Assembly (NCBI GenBank): GCA_025618425.1
Contig: CM046842.1
Location: forward strand, 21,618,840-21,682,839
Origin: Heliocidaris tuberculata
Taxonomy: Eukaryota; Echinodermata; Echinoidea; Camarodonta; Echinometridae
DNA: 64,000 nt
Reading direction: 5' to 3'
The position numbers and the translations under genes are program-made. Below, piece after piece: positions 24,690 to 36,357 of the stretch; the first letter of the stretch is position 1; each line of letters opens with the position of its first letter. A model generated the notes under the pieces. It made no database searches. It saw only the letters and a program-made list of their open reading frames with translations, and was not told where the DNA came from.

Positions 24690-25500
24690 TGGCCCTTTCG
24701 CGTTAATTTACTACACTGATGAAGAAGTTATTAGCTGTATATAAAATAAAAGACCCAAGTTATAGTTTGATCGATAAATTTTATGATCATTTTTGCTCAG
24801 TTTACCGTCTATACGCATTTAATAAAAAGAATACAGTTTAGGGAGTTTACATCATAATCAAAAGAAGCTTTCAATTTTAATATCATTATTCAAGTTTCAT
24901 TTGAAGTAGAAACTGATTAAACAATTCAGTGTCAAAGAAGACAAGCAAATAATTGATAGGTCGTAGTTTTCTCAGAATTTATTATTATTGTAGTTTTGAA
25001 AGCATATCTCTGTAAAAATGTATGTTATGTAAATAATATATAGTAATAAATCCTCTTGGAAGAATCAAAGAGAGAGAAAAAAAATAACTGAATCAACACA
25101 GATATTACATCGAGACTATGATGCACGCCAGAGTTTTGGGGCGGTAAGCTCAATCAGGACTTCTGATTTCATTTTACAGCGGCTTGAGAAGGTAGTGGTT
25201 CACTATACATTTTGCTATAATGAAGTTGGAGCGCGTAAACAAAATTTTACTTTGATATAGCGCATCTGATTGGTGGAAATGGACTAAAAAGAGGAGTATA
25301 TTTTGACGACGCAGGAATTAATTGAGCGATAAGTGAGCTTCCAGAATACCAATCTGGAGGGCTATTAGCGCTCAATTAAGTAGGACACTTAAGAGGAATT
25401 TTAACTGAGCTTTCAGAATACCCCAAGGGCGATATTTCAATCAAACTAAAAAAGAAAAAAAAAAATCACTGCATACGAAAGTACACCTTTGACAATGGCA
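24690..25500. other. AT-rich spacer
   Basis: The phrase GAG(C)GATAAGTGAGCTTCCAG near 25326 and its relatives at 25370-25420 hint at a small foldback. Otherwise nothing recognised. Confidence 0.35.
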
Positions 25501-25529
25501 ACGCATTTTGCATAGTCTCACTTCGGATC

Positions 25530-25800
25530 CCCCCCCCCCCCCTGCCACCTGCCCCCCCCCTGAGAAGTTTTTCCCCCAATTTTGTTGTTGTTGTTGTTGT
25601 TGAGAATTATGAAGGAAAACTGAACCCCTTAAAATCTGAAGACCCCCCCCCCCCCCCTGAGTGTCTTTTGGATGGATGGCTGGCAATATATATATATATA
25701 TATATATTTATTTATTTATTTTTTGCATGCTTGTCAGAGAATTATGGAGGAAAACATCTGATAACCACCCCCCCCCCTCCCCACTTAGCCACTTTTTTTA
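25530..25800 (-). repeat. Poly-C, (TTG)n and (TA)n repeat of the GTCAGAGAATT family
   Basis: Four C runs with GAGAATTATG(G/A)AGGAAAAC phrases as at 3777, plus (TA)n at 25686-25709. Confidence 0.6.
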
Positions 25801-25807
25801 GGGTAGT

Positions 25808-26569
25808 GGCCCAGATCTATGCCGCATGCACGCCTGTTGAGGATTTTGATAAACTGTATTCTTTCTTTTTTCTTCTTCTTCTCTTTGAATGATGTTAATA
25901 CGAAATCACTTAAAGAATTTCACTGAGGACAGTTGAGTACTTCTTAAGATAATTATTATCAATCAAAATGTCATTGCATTTAAAAAAAGAAAACCGTATG
26001 TGCTTATGTAGCTAAGTATTGGTCACGAATGACAGATATTTATTGTAAAATGAAATCAGTGATGACAAGAAAAAACACTGCATTTCGGCTTAAGAATGTA
26101 CACGTTTTTTTTTGTGTTTTTTTTTTTTGTTTTTTTGGAAAGCTTGCAAACTACATTTCGATGAAAACAATGATTGTAGTGATTTTTTTTTTTACTTAAC
26201 CGTCTTACAGTGAACAGGTTGTCGCTAGTGGATTGAATTCCGTCATGAAGAATATTTTTGAAAACCAATTCACCACAGAACTTCACAGTGATGTATGGAA
26301 TAGTGGGGAGGGGAACAAACTAAGAACATGCAGGGAATTTAAGCTACGTAGTAAACAGGAATAGTATCGTCTTGTTACAGAAAGTTTTTGCCTCTGAATA
26401 ACAAGCTGTCATAATTTAGCAATAGAAAAAGGAAGTCACAAAAGGCCTGAGAAAACAGCAGTACATCTTAGAATATGCACAGATTGCGAAGAAGGAGAGT
26501 TAGGTGACAAACTGCACATATTTATATCCTCCCACACAGACGTAACTTCCTTGTAACTTTTAAACATCG
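25808..26569. repeat. Duplicated block U, copy 2
   Basis: Direct duplicate of 20691-21465, 5.1 kb away, followed by the same SINE. The exon-like frame persists but the donor is lost. Confidence 0.75.
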
Positions 26570-26760
26570 TTATTCTTAGGAGCTCTATGGTACATTGGTA
26601 AAAGCTCTTGACTCTCATACGAGAGGTCATGGGTTCGATCCTCGCTGGGTGCTTACATCCTTGGACAAGATTGATTTCCCACATTTGTCCTTCTCCAATC
26701 AGGTGTAGATGGGTAAATTGGCAATTGCTGGGGTAATAATGATGGTGAATTGAATTGAAT
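26570..26760 (+). mobile_element. tRNA-derived SINE with (AATTG)n tail
   Basis: Best-preserved head in + orientation: GGTACATTGGTAAAAGCTC (box A region) and GGGTTCGATCC (box B). The body is truncated and ends in GAATT repeats. Confidence 0.78.
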
Positions 26761-28260
26761 TGAATTTTATTAAACATCATTGATTTAAATCATTTCATTT
26801 TCATTCTCGTAGTTGTGGCTAATGGAATACTTTCGTTTCTTTCATGTTTTGTATATAAACATATGTGCGATGGTTTTATCAAGGGTGCATATATGATTTT
26901 TTGTTTTTTTAGAGAGAAAATAGAAATTAATGATTTTTTGGTAGAGGGCAAATGGGAGAGGAACTCGCAAGATACGTCAGAGAGTTGCCAATTTGTGCTT
27001 AATTGATTACAACTTCAAAAATTCATAACTTTCTTATTTCTCATCGCATTTTGCTCAAACATTCACTGATCTGTTTCTTTAATAGTTCTGCTTCCTTTGA
27101 AACCAACTTGTAATCAGGTTCTCGAATGGATTGAAATATTAAAATTATGCATTAACCACTCTTTCCAATACAATCAAATTTAATCCGAAAATTAGGGAGC
27201 TGATTTTTTTTTTTTTTTTTTGCAAGAAAAAAAAAATCTAAATTGATTAACGCTCTGTTTGAAGTTCAATTTATCTTGATTTATTTTTCTTGATAAGCTT
27301 GCAGAAAGTTTATTGCTTCAGTCCTGTAAACATGTACGTATTATGATAAACGAACTTACCCATTCAAAGTATCCATGTCCTGTGTAGTGCTGAACGAACG
27401 TTTGGTTTTGTTTTATTTTAAGTTTTATTTTGTGTGTGTGTATATGTGCGTGTGGGCGTGTGAGTGTATGTGTGTTAGACAAGCATTTATTAAAATGGGA
27501 GTTGTATGAAAAGAGCAGGATTGAAGGCGGTATCCATGAGTGAGAGAGAGAGAAAGAGAGAGAGAGTGTGTGTGTGGGAGGGGGGGGGGGGTAGGGGTTT
27601 GGCTGTAGTGTAGGGAGGCCAGTACAATGTATATGCAGTTGTATATGATATAAATATTGTTTCCCATGTTCACGGGGGGGGGGGAGATTTTATGAAAATA
27701 TTTCATTTAATGTTTTTTTTTCATAGTTTTGAATTTCCGTTATCTATTTAAAGAAGATGTTCCATGATAATGTGCTTTATTTGTTATATACTTTCATTGA
27801 AATGTTGATTTATGATTTATGTATAATTATTGAGTGGAATCAAAGTAAAGATCATTGAAAAAAAAACATAATCTACTTGGGGGGGGGGGGACCACAGATG
27901 TACTTATGTATATCCTCCCCTTCATACGCCTTGAATTTCTTTACTCTTCCTGCTCTGTCTGACTCTGGCACATGCTAGTTAATTGTGACGTAGTTGTACA
28001 TAAGGCCAGTTACCACTGTCTTAATAATTTTCTGTTATGTTGTAAATGCTTGGTTGAGCAAACACTGTAAACCCTGTATATTACTTTTTTGTTTACTTTG
28101 TAAATTTATTATTTGTAAATCTTGTACCGGTGAAAAACAAACTGGTAATAAATCCCAATTTTAATGTTCGGTCTTTATATAGGAAATAAACTTTAGACCT
28201 AGGCATGTTGTCTATGTCCTAAAATATGAAATGTGATATTATGTTTTTATATGATTGAAA
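26761..28260. other. Spacer with microsatellites
   Basis: Contains (GT)n and (GA)n between 27430 and 27600, G runs at 27578 and 27675, and a segment at 26960-27130 resembling the right arm of the 54436 foldback. AATAAA at 28148 lies in sequence that could be a LINE or gene 3' end, but nothing joins to it. Confidence 0.35.
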
Positions 28261-28567
28261 ATAATGGAAATATCTCTCTATCTCCCCCTCCCCACCAACT
28301 CTCACTCTCTCTTTCTTTTTTCTTTCTTTTTTCACCCCTCACTCTCTCTTTCTTTTTTCACCCCCCCCCCTCTCTCTCTCTATATATTTATCTCTCCCCT
28401 CCCTTTCTTGGTATACTCTCTTTCACTGTTGATCTATCTACATAGCATGTTATGCAGATGATTGATACCTACAGTTAAAGTTGAAGAGTTTCATCAGTAA
28501 TGGCCTCCCGAAAATCCTGCCAGGTGATTATGACCTTTAATCATTTAATTCCATCACCAGGGCCAAG

Positions 28568-28569
28568 TT

Positions 28570-28648
<79 letters not shown>

Positions 28649-28673
28649 TATATATATATATATATATATATAT

Positions 28674-28712
<39 letters not shown>
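28568..28712. repeat. (TA)n microsatellite
   Basis: About 145 bp of nearly pure TA with two GG interruptions; the Ile/Tyr-rich frame is an artefact. Confidence 0.9.
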
Positions 28713-28714
<2 letters not shown>

Positions 28715-29339
28715 GTTATCAACAACAAAATTTTTTATAAGATACTGAAAATCTTTGCATTTGATTGGCTGTCAGCAAATTTTCAATATAAAGTTTGGGT
28801 TTTATGAAACAGGGCTCAGGTCCTCATAATTATTGACGAGTTGGTTGACATATGGCGTGGGGGGGGGGGGGGGATAATGAGAAGGTTGAGTTCCGGGGAA
28901 AGTGACAAATAATTTGGGAGCTTTCTCATTCCTTTAATGTCACTTTGGAAGAACATCATATTAGCAGTGTCCCCTGAAAAGGATTCCTCTTTACGTGCCC
29001 TCATATCCGAAATATGACGAGAAAAAGCTGAAATGTTCTGGCCGAACATTCATGCCACATGTATGTGCAGGCCTATATACCTATTTCTGTGTGCGGTGCA
29101 TGTGCTCTTCAGCGAGATGTGATAAATATTATATCATTTTGATGCTTCAAAAATCTCATAGTATACACAGTTCTTATGTAGACATGATCAACTTTTCCCA
29201 ATTGCTTTGAGACAATTTCTTTCATGATGTAATAGCATGACCAGAACTTATCTTTATCTTTAAGCGTAATGCGCTTCACATTTTTGCATCTCATAGCTAG
29301 CGCCGCCAGGCGGCCATGGGGAAAGTAAGAATTTCGTAA
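28713..29339. other. Spacer; weakly coding-like minus frame
   Basis: 28880-29040 reads on the minus strand through SDMRARKEESFSGDTANMMF without stops and with ordinary composition, but has no splice or family support, and a poly-G run interrupts it. Confidence 0.3.
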
Positions 29340-29348
29340 GCCCCGTTC

Positions 29349-29500
29349 GCGATTTTTTTTTCCGTAACCCTAACGCGTCGGAATTGCCAATATTGCCACT
29401 TGAGCAAAGACTATCAGTGTACTAGATGGTTTTTTTACGCATGCGCGTGGACTTGTGCAACTTTGTGTGTGTTCCACAGAGTTATACATGTATTATTATC
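29349..29500 (+). repeat. Left inverted end of the MULE
   Basis: Pairs with 32190-32349 with a few mismatches and small gaps; similarity fades near ACATGTATTA. Confidence 0.85.
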
Positions 29501-29944
29501 GCCACTATAACATTGCCATCGACATCGCGCATCGTTTGGCATATGTACACAGTACAGTGGCAGCATCAGATTCGAAATGGACAACTGAAATTAAAATGTT
29601 TGTTTATTGGGTCTTGGGTAATATGGATACACTAATGGGTTAATTTGGGTTAATCCTGCTCCAACTTCACAATGACTGTGCTTAGGCATTATGGGCTTAA
29701 TATTGGATTTTAAAAAATGATTCAGAAAGTCGTATTATGGGCTCCTTTTTAGTTTGTAGCGACTTACGTTTTATATTTCACAAAAATATCCAAAATGGCT
29801 ACCATTTTGTTTTCATGCAAGTTCAGTTTTCAGATTTGTACATGTATAACCGGTTTGAACTTGTTTTTCAATCTACCGTAATTTTCCATTACGTCATGTC
29901 TAGACAAGCTATGTTTATTCATATTTTTCTTGCCGTTATTTTAA

Positions 29945-30770
29945 TTTTGACCAATCATTAATCCGTTTATATCGCGTCCAATTTTACGCGATCGCGGGCC
30001 AATCGTCAATCTCCTTATTTCACCGCGGTCAACCAATCGCCGTTGGATTTCGCTCTCGCCGGTGCGCCTTTTTCATCGCGCGTTTTGCAGCTGGATTTTT
30101 GCTTCACTCCCCTTCATTACACGGTCGAGGCAACATCTCCCATCTCGTCTTGGGTCGAGTCAATTCAACAACTCCCCTTCATTACACGGTCGAGGCAACA
30201 TCTCCCATCTCGTCTTGGGTCGAGTCAATTCAACAACTCCCACTCGCTAATCACGGTCGAGGCATCATTCTCCCGTCCATCATGTGGTCGAGTCTTCAAC
30301 TTTCTTCTCACTTCATCTCTGCAAGCTTCTCTGGTTGTGGTTTACCCTCGGCAGTAGTCTCTCTCAGTCTACCTTCTAGACTGATCCGTTCCGGTGGCCG
30401 TAGCTAGTTGCAAGCTCCTCATCATCAGCATGATTTGTTCTTCATCGACGGCGAACGACTCACTGCTTCGCCATGTCCTCATCTGAACTCGATCATGCTT
30501 TTCTTCTTCAATTTCGAGCCCCGACTCACTGGCTCTCGAACTCAGAACATTTCATCTCTCGGTCCATCTTCGGACAACTCACCGTCCCGCGGACCTGCAT
30601 CTATTTCATCCATCGTGGACCTGCGACTTTTTAGTCCCGAATCAGCGGTCTTCACATCAAGTCTCCGAGCGACATCTCGTAGAGCCCCTTTGTCTCCGAC
30701 CTCCGTCGTCGAGCGCCCTTAGCACTTCAACTCAGCACAGTCTACATGAGCTAGCTAACGCCTTCTCGCG
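29945..30770 (+). promoter_or_regulatory. Promoter/first-exon-like cargo inside the MULE
   Basis: Three CCAAT motifs (ACCAATCATT near 29950, GCCAATCGTC near 29998, ACCAATCGCC near 30034) precede a CpG-containing, pyrimidine-biased block with few stops in any + frame. The block ends at GCGTAAGTTAC (GT at 30770), a plausible splice donor. Further on, TTTTTTCCCCTAAAAG (AG at 31177-31178) could be an acceptor. The long frames (30043-30357, 30099-30407, 30408-30722) overlap in different phases, so a translated product is not supported. I read it as a captured promoter plus non-coding exon. Confidence 0.35.
30106..30300 (+). repeat. 65-bp tandem repeat in the MULE cargo
   Basis: 30106-30170 and 30171-30235 are identical 65-mers (ACTCCCCTTCATTACACGG start), followed by a diverged third copy. 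65 is not a multiple of 3, which explains why all three frames stay open and argues against coding. Confidence 0.9.
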
Positions 30771-31493
30771 TAAGTTACTTACAGCCAGCCATTTTTAGAC
30801 TTTGAACTTTAATCGAACTCTGAACTCTAAATTAACAGCAGCAATTTTTCACGGACTTTTAATTCTGTCTTGTATCATTTTATTCATTTCTAGATCTATG
30901 CAAAAGTTAAATCTATTGACATGTCAATGCATTTATCGATTTCGTATTTCATTGCAATATTTCATTATCATTGTCACTGACACTGCGTTGTCAAGTCAAG
31001 ATACAGAGCTAAATTTTTATAATAAAAAGGGAAAAGGGAATTACTTTTGGTATGGTATTTTTATTTATTGTCGGCGTCAAAATCGTAGCCTAACGTTATT
31101 GTTAACCGTAGTCTTAATCTTCTTAGTTTCATTTTCACCATCCTCTTATCCTTTCCTGATTATTTTTTCCCCTAAAAGTTCAAGTTCACGTAGATCTAGA
31201 TCTATGATTATATTCCCATGCACTAACATCCAAGATGAAGAAAGAATCCAGATGTTACCTTAATATACATACATGTATGTACTCTTAATTTGTCTGAGAT
31301 ATTGATGTACTAATTTATTTATTTATTTATTCATGGTTAACACTGTTCGATTGCAACCACTGGCTAAAATACATTTTACAAATGGGCCTATATTTAAAAC
31401 AAATAATATACATTTGGCAATATGAAACGATGATATATATTCACAGCGCATAAAAAGCAAATGAATAATAATGTAAGCTTAAATCCATAAAGA

Positions 31494-31558
31494 GAGAGAG
31501 AGAGAGAGAGAGATGGGAGGGAGACAGGGGGGGGGAGGGGAGAGAAAGGGGGGAGAGT
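31494..31558. repeat. (GA)n / poly-G tract
   Basis: Purine-only run inside the MULE. Confidence 0.85.
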
Positions 31559-32189
31559 AATCATCGATTTTGATCGATAATTATCTCTAGATTAGATTAA
31601 TTTAATTAGCTTTATAAAGGCATTTTGAATCGCCATTTAAAAAAACAAAAGATGTGCTATATTAAACAAACAGCAATTCATTCTCCCAGTCCATGCATGT
31701 ACAAAATTGTTTTAGTATTGTTTAAATTGATTTATTTTTAAAACATGATGTTCACTTTATCATTGCCAGCCATATATGTCTTCCTCATCACGTACCACCA
31801 CCACCACATTTTCTTCAGACCTGCTTCAGATCAGACTTGTCTTTAGACTTTATTTAGTCCATCATAAATCTAGTAGTATGGGACTGGCAATTACTAGTAA
31901 CTACTCATGACGCAGAAGTAGGCCTAGAGTCTACTTTGGGGCTTAATAAACATGATGTAGACCCCCTATGTTATTGTTAACAATCTTAACATGCAGCTGT
32001 AAATAATACTTTGATAATAATTTATTCCAAGCTTAGTTTATTAATTTACCTTTGCAAGATATTGATGAAGACGTCGAGTTTGCAGCCTAAACGATGAAAG
32101 TCTTTCGAGATTCAAGCAACAGACACAGGAAAAGTGTCAGCAGACGGCAAAGCGAAACGCGATTCGAATATATGCCGATGGCGCGGCAG

Positions 32190-32349
32190 CGACGAGTTCT
32201 AATACATGTAGTGTATACTCTATGCATGGAAAACACACAAAGTTAAGTCCACGCGCATGCGTACAAACCATCTAGTCCCCGTGATAGTCTTTGCTCAAGT
32301 GACACTATTGGCAATTTCGACGCGTTAGGGTTACGGAAAAGAAAATCGC
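32190..32349 (-). repeat. Right inverted end of the MULE
   Basis: Reverse complement of the left end. It ends GAAAATCGC and is followed at once by the 9-bp duplication. Confidence 0.85.
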
Positions 32350-32358
32350 GCCCCGTTC

Positions 32359-32837
32359 ACTTATACACAAAGTTTGTGCGTCGAACGCGTCCGTCGGACT
32401 ATTAAATTGTATTTGGGACTGCACGTAGCCGATCGAATCTCGCACAAGAGCTCGATCTAGCTCAGGCTGAGCTTGCCTGTTGTGCTGCGACCAGTCTGTC
32501 TGAAGTTTGCGCCCCGTAGGGCTACGGGATCATCGGGTAATGACATAGAGATCCTATATTAGAACACTAGCGGGCGTACTCCCTCAGATCGCTGTGCGGA
32601 ATTGAGCAGGCCGCACGCCAGGCGGGCAAAAACTCCGCTCCCTGCGCGAATTACCCATAGGCGTAACGTGTAATGCTAGGGAGCGAGTTAGATAAATCAC
32701 TTTTCTGTACCGTTTTCCTCGGTTTGTAGAGCTAAATGCAACTTCAGATACACGTCGCCAAATATTTTTTATGTTTCAATATGTTCATCTTGTCTATTTC
32801 ATTTATCATCTAATATTCTCCTCCTATATTACCCACA
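32359..32837. other. GC-rich patch at the MULE target
   Basis: About 300 bp richer in CpG than its surroundings. 32535-32620 is the inverted partner of 33885-33985 (TATATTAGA(A/C)CACTAG and GCTGTGCGGAATTGAGC). No open gene structure seen. Confidence 0.45.
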
Positions 32838-32845
32838 CTGCAATG

Positions 32846-33122
32846 CAGGGGCGGCGCTACAGGGGGGCAGAGGGGGCTACCGCCCCCCCCCCCCCCCCAC
32901 TATGATTTTTCAAGTAGTGAAAAAAGAAAAAAAAAGAAGAAAAAAGAAGAAAAGGAGGAAGAAAAGGGGAAAAAAGAGAAGAAAGAAGAAAGAGGAGTAT
33001 TAAAAAGAGAGGTCTTAAACATAAAACTCTATATTACCCCTGTTATTTAATGGGAGAAAAAATATGACGTCATCTTTAGGTCGTCTTGCCCCTCCTATCA
33101 AAATACCCTGGCGCCGCCCCTG
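32846..33122. mobile_element. hAT-type MITE, copy 2 (reverse)
   Basis: CAGGGGCGGCGC ends, 277 bp, inverted relative to copies 1 and 3. Flanking 8-mers CTGCAATG and CTGCTACG agree at 6 of 8 positions, a decayed duplication, so this insertion is older. Confidence 0.8.
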
Positions 33123-33196
33123 CTGCTACGCACAATATACAGATTTCCTTAGTAGTATCATTGCCATAATCCATTAGGCACAATAAGATAACCAAA

Positions 33197-33472
33197 GGTA
33201 ACCTCGCTGTTCATAAGGACGGCTATTCATAAGGACCACTTATTCATGAGGACCGCTATCCATAACGCGTGACTGAATGAATAGCGGTTTTATATGAGTA
33301 GCGGTCCTTCTACATAGCGAACAAACCATAGGCAAATTACCTCACTATTCATAAGGACTTCCATTCATAAGGACCACTATTCATAACTATTCATAAGGAC
33401 CGCTATTCATAACGCGTGTTAAATGAATAGCGGTTTTCTATGAATAGTGGTTCGTATGAATAGCGAGCGGAC
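33197..33472 (+). mobile_element. Modular foldback element, copy 2
   Basis: 276 bp, GGTAACCTCGC to GCGAGCGGAC, collinear with copy 3 at 45248. The submotif GAATAGCGG(T/A)CCTTATG alternates orientation around two CATAACGCGTG hinges. Confidence 0.8.
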
Positions 33473-34439
33473 TTTGGGTAAACAGGTAGTCAAAATGCTC
33501 ACTGGCCTATTTCTAGGATTAAATACAAAGTACTTGTACAATATGCTATACTGGGTGCAGAAAATTACGAGATCGTGAAGAAAGATAATTACGTGTGAGA
33601 GCAAAGTTCCAAGCTTTAGAGACTTTTGGCAATTTAAATTCTTAAAAACATCATTACCCCCCCCCCCCCCCCCCCCCCGTTCTCTCTCTCTCTCTCTCTC
33701 CCTCTCTTCTCTTCTTTCTCTATTTGAATTCCTAAAAACATAACAATATTTTGCCATGTGAGTTTTCACTAGCAAAACAAAAGGAAAATAGCACAGAAAA
33801 GTTATTCATTTAACTTGCTCCCATGCACACGTTACACCTATGCAGGTTATCCGGACAGGACGCTGAGTTCTTGCACGGATTAAAATGGCGCACGGTCTGT
33901 TCAAAGGCTCAATTCCGCACAGCAGCAATGCGCGCGCGCTATGCGCAGTGAGTGCTCTAGTGGTCTAATATAAGATATCTATGGGTAACGAACACAATGC
34001 GCTCTCGCGGCATAAAAACGTCCTCACTCTGCGGTTGAATTTCCCTTTAAAGCAAGTAGGCATAGTATCTTTGTTCCGTGCAGCCACTTTGTTTATCCTC
34101 ACTTCATTTACAATAAAAAAAAAAAAAAAAAAAGAATTATCCGTATCGTTATCAGTACTAAATTATCGTTAGACCATTCAGCAGGGACGAAGATAGCGGG
34201 GGGGGGGGGGGGGGGGGGGGGAGGTGGGTATGCATCCCCCAGCTTTTTTGTTGGGGTGGTGTGTACAAACATCCCCCAGGTTTCACCCCCCCCCCAAAAA
34301 AAAAAAAAAAAAACAAAATGAAAATAAAAAATAATTTAAAACAAATAATAAAATCAAAAATAAGAAAGAAAGAAAAAAAGGTGGATAATATACATGTCTA
34401 TTATATGTTTTAGATAAATATAATTTGACATATATATCA
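33473..34439. other. Spacer with C/(TC)n and G-run tracts
   Basis: Poly-C then (TC)n at 33657-33712; 33885-33985 pairs with 32535-32620; A, G and C homopolymers at 34114-34315. No gene recognised. Confidence 0.4.
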
Positions 34440-34657
34440 TTTCTATTAATTTTATTCAAATTTATATATTCTTTATTTCAATATAGATATTATTTATTTA
34501 TGTACAATATTGTAGATTTATATGAATTTATTAATATTTATCTACAATTCTGTTGTTCCTTCTGATTTTTCCCGATATATTTTTACACTACTAGAAAGTG
34601 AAAACCATTTACTTCAAATTATACGACATAGGTGTTCATCCGGGATGGATATGGAGG

Positions 34658-34740
<83 letters not shown>

Positions 34741-35345
34741 TTAAAGAAATTGAAGTGGGGGGGGGGGGGTTGCCTGTGTTACCATCCCCCATTATATTTT
34801 GAGGTGATTTTTTTTTTCAAAGCCATAATGCAAACAATTACTTAGATTAAAAGTACATGTAATCATTCTCGATTTAGAGGGTTCAGTCGGTCACTTTACT
34901 TTATAATGCAGTTTTGCCACACTCGTGTTATTAGTAATACTAACAATTTTCAAAATCGAAATGAAAATATAGTCACAGGAATCGAATGTGGTGGGGAAAG
35001 AGGGAATACATCACCCCCAATATTTACTGAGGATGATGACCTGTCATCATCACCCAACTATACACAGAAGAATGATGAAATGAGAATCATAACATATAGA
35101 CCCTGTTAGAAGCACCGCTCCGGAGGTTGCATGTGGGCACAGTGCCCTTACTTTCCCTTTAACTTCAGATAAGTACCCCCATTTTTCTTTCGAATAAGTT
35201 CCCGTTCCATATTCTTATAAGTGCCCATTTTGATAATTACAGCTCATCCCTCACCTTACTTTTGATAAATGCTCCTATTTCAACAAGAGTATTTATCCCT
35301 TTTAATCCCTTTTATCCCTTTTAAAATAACAAGTCTTTATTTTTC
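34440..35345 (+). repeat. Dispersed repeat R, uninterrupted copy
   Basis: Matches 41585-42850 in reverse: TATTTATCTACAAT, AAATTGAAGTGGGGG, ATTCTCGATTTAGAGGGTTC, CCACATTCGAT, GAAGCACCGCTCCGG and TTATAAGTGCCCATTTTG in order. It holds a private (TA)n at 34661-34722. At the site where the other copy carries a SINE it is continuous (near 35000). Confidence 0.8.
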
Positions 35346-36149
35346 TTTGTAATATAAAGGCACTGATCTAAATTTTCTACTTTATAAGAACATTTTTTCC
35401 GTTCTTATAAATGCCCCTTTCCACCTCTGATAACCGGCTTTTCTGCCTTTTCTGCACATTCATTTATTTTTGTAATAAGTGTCCTTTTCCCCATGATAAG
35501 TACCACGTTTCCCTTTTCCATAACATGTGCCCCTAATCCAAAGTGACTTAGAGCAAATATTCCCAAATGCTCGCTCGCTACGCTCGCTCGTATTAACAGT
35601 ATAGCTTATTAAATCAATTTTCTTGTGCCTGAAATTTTGAAAAGGAAACCCCATTAAAATTGCGTCTCCCCGTTTTTATATTACATTGTAATTGCGACCT
35701 CACAAATTTTGAATATTGTTTGCTCGCTCAATATTCAAATCATATCACAAAACTGCAAAGCATGATGCTAAAGTTGTATCTTGGACATGTAAAGAGAAAA
35801 ACCATATACATGTTTACACACCCTCACCCCCACGCACTATATATATATATGTGTCCCTTGAGGGAAATCATACTCCCCACTTATGAGGACCCGTTTACGC
35901 CAATGTCATTCAGAATAGTCCACGTTAATTGAGAGACTTCAGATAGGCTTTCCTGAATGCTAAATGAAATATTGATGTTCATTTGGGATATTTGGGACGA
36001 ATCCGAACTAGAACCGTTACGAAATGACTAAGTGAGGTATCAGTACCCGGCAGGAACATACTCCTTGAATGATTTCTGACCCCTCAGAACAAATACCATT
36101 AATACTTATGGGGGAACCCTTAGTAAATAAGATCATATCATCAATATTC
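35346..36149. other. Spacer
   Basis: Further degenerate AAGTGCCCCTTTT phrases to about 35540, then AT-rich sequence. No gene recognised. Confidence 0.35.
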
Positions 36150-36152
36150 GAT

Positions 36153-36220
<68 letters not shown>

Positions 36221-36317
36221 GGTAGTACATGTTATATTACTATTTTTATTGTTACATCATCATCATCATCATCATCCTATTATTATTATTATTGTTGTTG
36301 TTATTATTATTATTATT

Positions 36318-36349
<32 letters not shown>

Positions 36350-36357
36350 TATTAATG
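36150..36357. repeat. Compound trinucleotide microsatellite (GTA/CAT/ATT)
   Basis: (GTA)n 36150-36228, (CAT)n about 36256, (ATT)n and (CAT)n to 36357. Val/Ile/His homopolymer frames are artefacts. Confidence 0.9.

Larger units (their letters stand above)
29349..32349. mobile_element. Mutator-like (MULE) element with captured exon-like cargo
   Basis: The element is exactly 3,001 bp. Its ends are mutual reverse complements: the left GCGATTTTTTTTTCCGTAAC... pairs with the right over about 150 bp (29349-29500 with 32190-32349), sharing AACGCGTCG, TTGAGCAAAGACTATCA and ACGCATGCGCGTGGACTT. Identical 9-mers GCCCCGTTC flank it at 29340-29348 and 32350-32358. Long inverted ends plus a 9-bp duplication fit the Mutator superfamily; Merlin also makes 8-9 bp duplications but has short ends. 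No transposase frame is recognisable, so the element is non-autonomous. Its 29945-30770 segment is clearly richer in G+C than the AT-rich rest. Boundaries are firm; superfamily is inferred. Confidence 0.85.

Noticed and set aside
26570..26650. Functional tRNA gene at the SINE head
   Set aside because: The anticodon stem has a mismatch, the acceptor stem does not pair, and the same head recurs with a common non-tRNA body.
27365..27405. Minus-strand mini-exon reading HYTGHGYFEW before GGTAAGT
   Set aside because: No pyrimidine tract or clear acceptor; the open piece is too short to trust.
30043..30722. Protein-coding gene in the 30-kb open frames
   Set aside because: Three phases are open at once and a 65-bp repeat (not a multiple of 3) shifts them; composition is pyrimidine-biased with no domain motif.
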